Assembly (NCBI GenBank): GCA_963769905.1
Contig: CAVYNG010000002.1
Coordinates: forward strand, 558,001 to 622,000
Length of the DNA stretch: 64,000 nt
DNA from: Bog-756 sp963769905
GTDB lineage: Bacteria > Actinomycetota > Acidimicrobiia > Acidimicrobiales > RAAP-2
Reading direction: 5' to 3'
Made by a program: the position numbers and the translations under genes. Positions 16,101 through 22,698 of the stretch are shown here, in pieces (position 1 is the first letter of the stretch; each line of letters opens with the position of its first letter). The notes below the pieces were generated by a model that saw only the letters and a program-made list of their open reading frames with translations, was not told the DNA's origin and ran no database searches.

Positions 16101-16919
16101 TCATCGAGACCGTCTGAGGGCGAGCCTCTCGGCATGGCTGCGTGAGAGCTTCTGACCAGTTCGGCCATCCCGGAAAAACCCACGGCTGTGATGAACGATG
16201 AACTGACGGCCTGGTGTTCCATTGAGCCGAAGGAAGTCATCCCGGCGCTCAGTGAGTAGGTTCTTCATGCCGTAGCCGAGATATGTCGCTCTGGCTGCGA
16301 GTGGCACCGGAGTGATGTCGACCGATCCGATCCCGGTCCGAGACGCTGCACGGTCAACCACGACCTGACTGATGCGCTCATCGCCCAGGTGGACATAGGC
16401 ATGAGCGTGGTTGCCGGTGTCTTCACGATTGGGCTCGGCGGTCCAGAGATAGGCCAGGGTCGGATAGGTCTTGCGCAGGGCATCGAAGAACCTACCGAGA
16501 CGCTTACGAATGTCCTGGTAATCCCTGCCGACCAGAGTCGGAGAGAGAACATGACTCGGCCGGGAGACATAGATAGCCCCAGCGATCTTGCGAGCCTTAC
16601 GCACGCCACATGCAGGACAGCTATTGCGGTTGCACGGAGCTTCTACGTGCTCATCTCGGTAAAGAGAGAAGAATGTGTGAGGCGTTTCGACGATCTCACC
16701 TGTCTCAGTATCGAGGTAACGGTCTGTCTTGGGTGAAGGACACTGCGTATCCCAGGGATCGAAGACAGTAACCAGGGGGTCAAAGAGCGCTAACCCTGCC
16801 AGTCCCCTACGTGAGGTCCGTGCAAGGTAACCGAGGTCAACCTCTGAGAGATCATCAAGATCACTGAGTGCAGGAGCGGGGTCATTAGGGGTGTAGTAAT
16901 CAAGAAGAGTGGCCGTCAT
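16101..16919 (-). CDS. HUH-type replication initiator (rolling-circle Rep)
   Basis: A 272-residue protein. A zinc-binding region with C96, C101 and C104 (CNRNSCPACGVRKARK) precedes the metal-binding HxH at residues 171-173 (NHAHAYVHL). The catalytic motif YGMK (216-219) lies in YLGYGMKNL, fitting UXXYXXK of rolling-circle initiators. It would nick the element origin and start replication after excision, as in actinobacterial integrative elements. The ATG overlaps the end of the ParB-like gene (ATGA). It is the last gene of the xre-parB-rep operon. Confidence 0.8.
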   Translation of the reverse strand: MTATLLDYYTPNDPAPALSDLDDLSEVDLGYLARTSRRGLAGLALFDPLVTVFDPWDTQCPSPKTDRYLDTETGEIVETPHTFFSLYRDEHVEAPCNRNSCPACGVRKARKIAGAIYVSRPSHVLSPTLVGRDYQDIRKRLGRFFDALRKTYPTLAYLWTAEPNREDTGNHAHAYVHLGDERISQVVVDRAASRTGIGSVDITPVPLAARATYLGYGMKNLLTERRDDFLRLNGTPGRQFIVHHSRGFFRDGRTGQKLSRSHAERLALRRSR

Positions 16920-17764
16920 GGTGTGCCGTACTCATCTCGAAGCTCATCGACCAGGTGGGAGAACTGCGGCCACCCCTCGATCTTGATGAGGTCGACGGCG
17001 GCGAGTCGGGTCTTCTCCCGCCTCACTCCGGGTGCGTTGTGGGCTCGGACCTTCTCGGCTAGCTCTTCGAGCTTCGAGGGCTTGCGTGGCTTCGGAGCCC
17101 TCGGCTTCTTCGGTTTGGGTGCCTTCGACGGGTAGCTCTTACCATCGGCGCCGGTCACCTTGCCCGGAGGATCGAGGTTCATGACGGGTGCGTCAGCACC
17201 AGTTGAGCCCCCTGGCTCACCTGACGTGTTGAGATCCCGGCGCACCTGCGTCTGACTCGCCCCGGTAGCGGTGGCGATGGCTCTGGTGCTCTTGCCTTGG
17301 GACCGAAGCTCTGCGACGAACTCTCGGCGCTGCTCGGGTGTCAAGTGACGCCTGTCGACGTTCAGGGTGCGAGCGATCTCGGCAATGTCGGCATCCTCAG
17401 CGACTTCGATGACCTCTGCTTCACCCGCTACCAGATCGAAGTGGCTGATGACCTCCATGGCCTTCTTGGTGATGGCGGTGCGCTGCTTCCTGACCGCCGT
17501 CAGTGCGTCGGCGGTCACGATCACGTCGGTCGGCATCGGCGCCACAACGGTCAACGGGTGCTCGACCCTCAGTTCGGTGGCGATGGCGAGGCGGTGGCGA
17601 CCGTCGAGCACATGGCCTTCGAGGTCCACCACGATCGGCACCAGCACACCGAAGCGGTGAATGCTCTCCCGCAGACCGGCCAGGGTGTCAGGGTCCAGCA
17701 ATGGTATCGGGTTCGGCGGCGGTCCGATGTTGCCGGCGTCGTGCGGAACGGTGGTGGTGCTCAT
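16916..17764 (-). CDS. ParB/Srx-like DNA-binding protein
   Basis: About 282 residues from ATG at 17764. Residues about 20-60 have the ParB-N signature: a site list followed by GLRESIHRFGVLVPIVVD and GHVLDGRHRLAIA. A helix-turn-helix STRAIATATGASQTQVRRDL follows at about 165-185. Then comes a basic Pro/Lys-rich linker (KAPKPKKPRAPKPRKPSK) and a helical C-terminus. Such proteins partition plasmids or regulate genes. No ParA is present, which argues for a regulatory or replication-accessory role. Both ends overlap neighbours by ATGA, so it is tightly coupled with xre and rep. Confidence 0.78.
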   Translation of the reverse strand: MSTTTVPHDAGNIGPPPNPIPLLDPDTLAGLRESIHRFGVLVPIVVDLEGHVLDGRHRLAIATELRVEHPLTVVAPMPTDVIVTADALTAVRKQRTAITKKAMEVISHFDLVAGEAEVIEVAEDADIAEIARTLNVDRRHLTPEQRREFVAELRSQGKSTRAIATATGASQTQVRRDLNTSGEPGGSTGADAPVMNLDPPGKVTGADGKSYPSKAPKPKKPRAPKPRKPSKLEELAEKVRAHNAPGVRREKTRLAAVDLIKIEGWPQFSHLVDELRDEYGTP

Positions 17765-18009
17765 GACTCGTCGCCCCACAACTCTTCGTCGCTGGCGACC
17801 GATGTCGGCACCAGCACTCGGACGGCCTCGATCACTGCATCATCGAGCGGTGCTCGACCGTTCAGGAGTCGGGAGACGTAACCCTGGGACCGATTGGCCA
17901 CGTAAGCCACGTCCGCTTGAGAGATGCCACTTCGTCTCAGGACGTTTTTCGCCGAACGAGGTTGTAGCGTTTGCAGAGCTTTCGCTCTGGCGGCTGCTTC
18001 ACTTGTCAT
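17761..18009 (-). CDS. XRE-family helix-turn-helix regulator
   Basis: An 82-residue protein. RSGISQADVAYVANRSQGYVSRLLNG at about residues 26-51 is a Cro/CI-type helix-turn-helix. The acidic C-terminus ends DEELWGDES. It is the first gene of the xre-parB-rep operon, overlapping the next gene by ATGA. It probably represses its own operon; the nested dyad at 18189-18230 is the obvious candidate operator. Confidence 0.78.
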   Translation of the reverse strand: MTSEAAARAKALQTLQPRSAKNVLRRSGISQADVAYVANRSQGYVSRLLNGRAPLDDAVIEAVRVLVPTSVASDEELWGDES

Positions 18010-18188
18010 CTTCGACCTTCTGTTCGGTGCTGGTCTTCGAGAGTGGTCCCGAGTGGTTGGGACTTCGATTGTGCAGTCACCTCCGAGATGGGAGACGACT
18101 TATGTTTTTCAGCCCAAATACTATAGCACACGTTGGAGTGGTGCGCCAATCGGATTGAGTCTAATGGAGCGGTCGCAGTTAGCCCGAA

Positions 18189-18230
18189 TACCCAGGTAGA
18201 GATAGAACGTGTTCTGCGCCTACCTGGGTA
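18189..18230. promoter_or_regulatory. Nested perfect dyad upstream of the rep operon
   Basis: The outer arms TACCCAGGTAG (18189-18199) and CTACCTGGGTA (18220-18230) are exact complements. Inside them AGAAC (18204-18208) and GTTCT (18211-18215) form a second exact dyad with equal 4-base spacers, giving a fully symmetric 42-bp structure. It is 180 bp upstream of the xre start. It could be an operator, an iteron-like origin or a cruciform nick site. The rest of 18010-18865 holds no gene that I can support. Confidence 0.6.
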
Positions 18231-18865
18231 CGCCCCCATCCGTCCCCAGTTGACTCCGTTGCCTGAAACGGAGCAGCGTATAGAGCGCTTATTCGTTCGG
18301 GACCTACTATCTACCGTCCCCGGCGTTTGCGGGACTCAGAACGGTTCACAGAACGTGTGAGACCCCTTCTAGGAGACGTTCTCAGCGGTGTAGTCGTCGG
18401 GATCTTCTGACACCATGTCGGCATCGGTGGTCACGTCTCCCGATGGGCTTTCACAAGATGTAACACCAGGAGCACACTGCGTAGCGGTATTGGAAGCCTC
18501 AGGGAAGGATACGATTCGACGCATTTGGCGGATTTGGCTGCTGAACAGGTTGGATTGCTGTTGGTGCCTTTCCCTAGCGCCGTGCCGATGACAGGACCAC
18601 TAACCGGCCCCGAATGCATCTTCCCAGCTAGTAGAGAAGTTTTCGCAATCCCGGTGGATATTTCGTCATTTTCCGCTGATGTCAGAGCCGCTGTGGTGCT
18701 TTCTAAGGCTTCAACTCGACCTGAGAGGACGAATATGACCTCCTAAGAGACATCTTTTGTAGATCGGGCTCTCTGTTGAGGTACCAAGCTCTCTGCCCCT
18801 GTTCGAGCCAGACCTTTAGGCCGGTATCATTTGGACCAATCAAAACAAATAGGAGGCATATTGCC

Positions 18866-19243
18866 ATGGGTTATACCTACGAAGATCCCTTTGCCGACAG
18901 CGGCTCAAGCCCCCCAGTGGACCAAGAGTCGGACGAGGACTCCAAGTGCGGCACATGTGGGGATTACGCCGAAGATGGATACTTGTGCGACCAGTGCCGA
19001 ACCTTGGAAGAGGATCAGGCCCAGTGTGAGTATCACTGCAAAGGCAAGATCCATCACGCAACCGTGGAGAGCGCTGCCGAGCATGTCGCTAGCCTCGTAA
19101 CTGACGGCTACCCCAATGCCCACTCATACGAGTGTGACCACGACTGCCAGACCTGGGACGAAAACGAAAACCCCTACGGTCGACACTGGCACGTCGCATC
19201 AAGCCCAATACCACGAAAGTGGCGTGAATGGGTTGAGGCATGA
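18866..19243 (+). CDS. Cys-rich putative zinc-ribbon protein
   Basis: A 125-residue acidic protein preceded by AGGAGG 9 bases before the ATG. CGTCGDYAEDGYLCDQC at about residues 33-49 is a CxxC-x11-CxxC metal-binding pair. Further Cys/His residues follow in CEYHCKGKIHH and CDHDC, suggesting a second site. It is soluble with no signal peptide. Function is unknown; small zinc proteins of this kind are common near int/xis in actinobacterial elements. Confidence 0.62.
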   Translation: MGYTYEDPFADSGSSPPVDQESDEDSKCGTCGDYAEDGYLCDQCRTLEEDQAQCEYHCKGKIHHATVESAAEHVASLVTDGYPNAHSYECDHDCQTWDENENPYGRHWHVASSPIPRKWREWVEA

Positions 19244-19448
19244 CCGCCGTCGCAATGCTCATACCGAGACTCGAATCCTGTCAGGAGGCGATGGGCTCTG
19301 TTTGGCGAAGCAGCGGAGATCGTGAACCCCGTCAGTTCGTCGTCTACACCGAACGGAGCGCTTTCTCAGTTCCTCAATGCCCCGATGGGATGCCAGGTAT
19401 CTGGCGGCTACGAGGAACTGTACGGGGGCCATCGTGACTCTCGTCATC

Positions 19449-19688
19449 ATGGATTCGGATGACCCCACCGGTGGCGATTCGGTCGTCGGTCTCGGTTCTC
19501 GGAGACTCTTCGTCAGCCCGCAGGAAGCCGCCGACATCATTGGTTCGTCACGAGGCTACGTGTACTCATTGCTCAACAAGGGCCACCTGAAGAGCCTCAA
19601 ACTGGAAGGTAGGCGGATGATCCCAACCACGGAGATCGACCGTCTCAGCCGGATGGCAGAGTTCGACCATGACCGACAACCGGGATAG
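19449..19688 (+). CDS. xis: Excisionase-like helix-turn-helix protein
   Basis: About 79 residues. RRLFVSPQEAADIIGSSRGYVYSLLNKGHLKSLKLEGRRMIPTTEIDRLSR is the MerR-like winged helix of excisionases (HTH_17), with the usual GRRxIP wing. ATG at 19449 was used; GTG at 19434 is an alternative. The 3' end overlaps int by 20 bases, the classic xis-int arrangement. It probably directs the integrase toward excision. Confidence 0.8.
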   Translation: MDSDDPTGGDSVVGLGSRRLFVSPQEAADIIGSSRGYVYSLLNKGHLKSLKLEGRRMIPTTEIDRLSRMAEFDHDRQPG

Positions 19689-20934
19689 CCGCAAGAGTCG
19701 TGCCGGTACTCGGAAGGCTGGGAACGGCGAGGGCACTTGGTTCTTCCTTCCGAATGGCAGCATTCGCTGCGAGATCACCGTGCGGGACGCCACCGGCAAG
19801 GTGTTTCGGAAGACAAAGACGGTGAAGGGTGGCTCTGGGGAGATGGGACGGAAGAACCAGGCGCTTCGGGAGCTGCGTGAGGAGTATCCAGGGGGCAAGG
19901 TGCCCGAACCTGGGCAAACCGTGGGCGAGTGCCTTGACGAATGGAGTTCGCACTACCTCTCGAATGTGGCCGGATCGACGGCAGACAACTACAGGACCAT
20001 GGTCAACCAACATCTCCGTCCTGGACTGGGCACGAAGCTCTTGTCAGACCTGACAACAGCTGACGTCAACAGGTTCCTGATCCGCATGGCATCGGCCGTC
20101 AGGGGAGGGGATGGCGGTAGAGAGCAGCGGATTGGGTATTCCAAGTCGACGATCCGTCTTGCCAAGAAGGTCCTTGGGATGGCCCTCCAGCATGCAAAGT
20201 CGGAGGGCCGTGTCAACGAGAACGTTGCACGTCATGCGAAGGTTCCGAACGCCCCCGAACGCTCGACTCGCTCATTCTCTCGGGACGAGGTCAATGCGTT
20301 CGTTGCGGCAGCGGCGGGAGACCGCCTTGAGGCAGCTTGGCTGATCGGGCTGGGTCTCGGGTTACGGCCTGGAGAGCTTCTCGCTTTGTCGTGGGACGAC
20401 GTTAGGGGCACGGATCTCCACATTCGCCACAGTCAGCGTCGTGAAGGCGGCGAGCTTTTGCCCAGGGATCGACTCAAGACCGAAGCATCGCTTCGTGTGC
20501 TTGCGATGCCTGACGCCATCTCGGGGGCACTGGAGGCTCGCAAAAGGATGCAGATTCAAGAGCAGGTCGAGGCTGGAACGTTATGGCAAAACCCTTTGAG
20601 GCTGATCTTCACCACACTCCGTGGGGAGCCACTCCGTGAGGAAGCGCTCCGTCGGCAGTTCCTGAAGCTGCTGAACCGAGCTGGTGTCGATTCAGCAGGC
20701 GTGACCCCGCACACGCTTCGTCACACAGCGACGACGTTTCTGGTCGAGGCTGGCATCCCACTCGGAACTGTCAGCGACATGCTCGGACATTCGGACCTGA
20801 CCATGCTTGTCAGGACCTACAGGCACCGTACGTCGGCAAAGGTGACGGGACATGTGTCTGCGGCCGCCGACGTGCTTTCCGGTGTCTCTTGGATCGATGA
20901 TCAAGTAGCAACCGGAGTAGCAACGCATCGTTGA
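19669..20934 (+). CDS. int: Tyrosine site-specific integrase
   Basis: A 421-residue protein. An N-terminal arm-binding AP2-like region (residues 20-75) precedes a core-binding SAM-like domain (about 83-190, VGECLDEWSSHYLSNVAGST). The catalytic domain follows, with R233 (GLRPGELLALSWDDV), H348/R351 in HTLRH, H374 in LGHSD and nucleophile Y384 in VRTYRHR. All catalytic residues are present. The stop is 93 bp from the attR core. The last codons contain the putative arm sites. It should recombine the 40-bp core in tRNA-Ala. Confidence 0.93.
   Translation: MTDNRDSRKSRAGTRKAGNGEGTWFFLPNGSIRCEITVRDATGKVFRKTKTVKGGSGEMGRKNQALRELREEYPGGKVPEPGQTVGECLDEWSSHYLSNVAGSTADNYRTMVNQHLRPGLGTKLLSDLTTADVNRFLIRMASAVRGGDGGREQRIGYSKSTIRLAKKVLGMALQHAKSEGRVNENVARHAKVPNAPERSTRSFSRDEVNAFVAAAAGDRLEAAWLIGLGLGLRPGELLALSWDDVRGTDLHIRHSQRREGGELLPRDRLKTEASLRVLAMPDAISGALEARKRMQIQEQVEAGTLWQNPLRLIFTTLRGEPLREEALRRQFLKLLNRAGVDSAGVTPHTLRHTATTFLVEAGIPLGTVSDMLGHSDLTMLVRTYRHRTSAKVTGHVSAAADVLSGVSWIDDQVATGVATHR
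20901..20926 (+). repeat. Putative integrase arm-type site (right)
   Basis: Two direct AGTAGCAAC copies (20904-20912 and 20916-20924) within a 26-base match to 2963-2988, with one mismatch. They lie inside the last codons of int, 101 bp from the attR core, so in the circular form copies would lie on both sides of attP. Confidence 0.55.
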
Positions 20935-21027
20935 ACAACCGTGACATGTTTGAACAGCGATGACGGTCGCCCACCGTTGACCTGGGCGAATGCGAGCATC
21001 AATGACGACATGGCCCAATCGGCGCAG

Positions 21028-21067
21028 GACTGCCAGTCAAGCGCTCTACCAGCTGAGCTACGCCCCC
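21028..21067. repeat. attR core with orphan 5' half of tRNA-Ala
   Basis: An exact copy of 2883-2922, ending in the anticodon stem, so only half a tRNA is present. A TACGAT hexamer at 21106-21111 (reverse strand) lies about 39 bp before the half-tRNA and may be the original tRNA promoter, now cut off from the intact gene. No gene is visible in the rest of 21068-21603. Confidence 0.85.
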
Positions 21068-21603
21068 AGGTCGACTTCGAGGCTCATTTCCCTCGACCCG
21101 TCGGCATCGTAACCCAGAGCGTCCGCGCCCCAAGGGGCCAGGCAAACGGACCCTCTTACCGGTTCCGTCGTCTCCACCCGGTTCCCTCGCCGCCGAGTCC
21201 AAGTCGGTCCGATTGAGGGTCGGGGGTTGGGGATCGACGGAGGTCAGGAACCTCGGGGCTCGCTCCGCCTGATGTCGGCTGCCGCAGAGTTGAACGGTGT
21301 CAAACAATTCCGGGAAGAAGGAGGAGGGAGCATGCCAAGGGCGGTATCGCAACGTCTCCCTGCCGGCGCCCCTGGCCCCCTCTCCGCATTGATCAAGCCA
21401 CTGACCAGGACTGATGCGACCGACCCACGGCTGGGTGGTGAACGAGGCGGTCCGGGGCGCCTACCCGGCTGAGCGGCCCCTTCGGTAGCATCGGCCGGAG
21501 TCGAAGGAATCGGCGCCGCGACCGACCGGGCTCACTGTTCCCGGTCGAGCGTCGCAGCAGGCTAGGGGCGGCCGGATTGCCGTCCACGAACGGAGGGGAA
21601 TCG

Positions 21604-22635
21604 ATGGACCGACCGGGCAGGCACACTTCCCGCGAAATGATCGAGCAGGCGCCCTCCGAGGCGCCGGCAGCCGCAGCGAGCGATGCTCGTCAGCACCGGA
21701 CCCGGCGCTCGACCGTCACGATTGCGGTCGCGTTGATCCTGGCGACGTTCGCTACCTTCGCGGCAGTCGTCGCGGACACAGCCGGAGCAACCGGTTCCCG
21801 AGCCGGCGCCGCCACGACCACCCTCCCGGCCGTCCAGACCGTCGCCTTCAACGTCTCGGCGACTCTGACCAACGGCGCGACGACGACCACCTTGGTGACC
21901 GGCAACGGTGCCGCCGACCTGGCCAACGGGGACGGCACGACCACCTTGACCATCCCGGCTCTCTCCGGGCTCCTCGGTTCGAACGACACGGTGAACGCGG
22001 TCTGGCAAGGGAGCAGCCTCTATCTCGAGGTGCCCGCGCTCTCAGGTCTCCTCGGCGGAAAGAGTTGGGCGGAGGTCTCACTTGCCGACATTCCCGGCAT
22101 CTCCTCGCTCGGATCGACGGTCCAGTCCTATCTGTCCGATCCCTCCAAACTCGCCGGGGTCGTGAGCTCGCTCGGCGGAAAGGTCACCACCGTCGGACAG
22201 CAGTCGAACGGGACCACCGAGTACCAGGCCACCATCCCGGTGTCGGGAATCGTCTCGGGCCTCAAGCACGCCGCGCACCAGCACGGCACCAAGGGAAACA
22301 AGGTCAAGGGATCCTCGATCAAGGGTGCCGTCAAGGCGCTCCATCAACTGGGTACCTCGACCATCACCGCGGACGCGTGGGTGGGGAGCAACGGCCTGCT
22401 GACCCAGGTCGCGGTGACCGTCGACCTCGGACATGCGGCGGCGGCCCGCCACTCGACGCTTCCCGGCGGCTCCGCCGGTGGCGTGCTGACCGTGACGGTC
22501 GGGCTCTCCTACGGCGCGCCGGTGTCGGTCACCGTCCCGCCGGCATCCGAAGTCGACAACCTCGGCAACCTGGTGCCCCTCCTCCAGAATCTCGGTCACC
22601 TCGGCTCCTTGTCGGGTCTCGCCGCGCGTCTCTGA
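21604..22635 (+). CDS. Secreted Ala/Thr/Gly-rich protein, LppX/LolA-like candidate
   Basis: About 343 residues from ATG at 21604, which follows GGAGGGG. A transmembrane or signal segment (STVTIAVALILATFATFAAVVADTAGA) lies at about residues 35-65. The mature protein has VWQGSSLYLEVPALSGLLGGKSWAEVSL and TTEYQATIPVSGIVSGL, patterns seen in LppX/LprG-like lipid-binding and LolA-fold proteins. There is no lipobox Cys, so the protein is either secreted or anchored by the N-terminal helix. Function is inferred weakly from the fold. Confidence 0.6.
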   Translation: MDRPGRHTSREMIEQAPSEAPAAAASDARQHRTRRSTVTIAVALILATFATFAAVVADTAGATGSRAGAATTTLPAVQTVAFNVSATLTNGATTTTLVTGNGAADLANGDGTTTLTIPALSGLLGSNDTVNAVWQGSSLYLEVPALSGLLGGKSWAEVSLADIPGISSLGSTVQSYLSDPSKLAGVVSSLGGKVTTVGQQSNGTTEYQATIPVSGIVSGLKHAAHQHGTKGNKVKGSSIKGAVKALHQLGTSTITADAWVGSNGLLTQVAVTVDLGHAAAARHSTLPGGSAGGVLTVTVGLSYGAPVSVTVPPASEVDNLGNLVPLLQNLGHLGSLSGLAARL

Positions 22636-22684
22636 TCCCGCCCGAGGTTCGGCCTCGGACCCCGGAGCCCGACCGGCCCCCCGG

Positions 22685-22690
22685 TACGAT
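22685..22690 (+). promoter_or_regulatory. Leaderless -10 box of leuS
   Basis: TACGAT ends 8 bases before the leuS ATG at 22699 and no Shine-Dalgarno lies between, so transcription probably starts at or next to the start codon. Confidence 0.6.
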
Positions 22691-22698
22691 CGGGTTCC

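Larger units (their letters stand above)
2883..21067. mobile_element. Integrated tRNA-Ala element (phage- or AICE-like), about 18.1 kb
   Basis: The element is bounded by 40-bp perfect direct repeats that match the 5' half of the tRNA-Ala gene. Inside the right end lie an excisionase-like gene and a tyrosine integrase, the usual position next to attP. A replication module (xre, ParB-like, HUH Rep) occupies 16.1-18.2 kb. The order rep-xis-int resembles actinobacterial integrative elements such as the pSAM2 type. However, no FtsK/TraB-like translocase, relaxase or structural phage gene is visible, so it is a mobilisable, satellite or decayed element. Coding DNA is visibly less GC-rich than the flank from 21.6 kb onward. 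Confidence 0.82.

Noticed and set aside
18204..18215. LexA box in the rep dyad (AGAACGTGTTCT)
   Set aside because: The spacing between GAAC and GTTC is 2 instead of 4 bases, so it does not fit the SOS consensus.
18525..18746. 73-codon plus-strand frame upstream of the Cys-rich gene
   Set aside because: No ribosome-binding site, no recognisable domain, and it lies in the gene-free region around the dyad.
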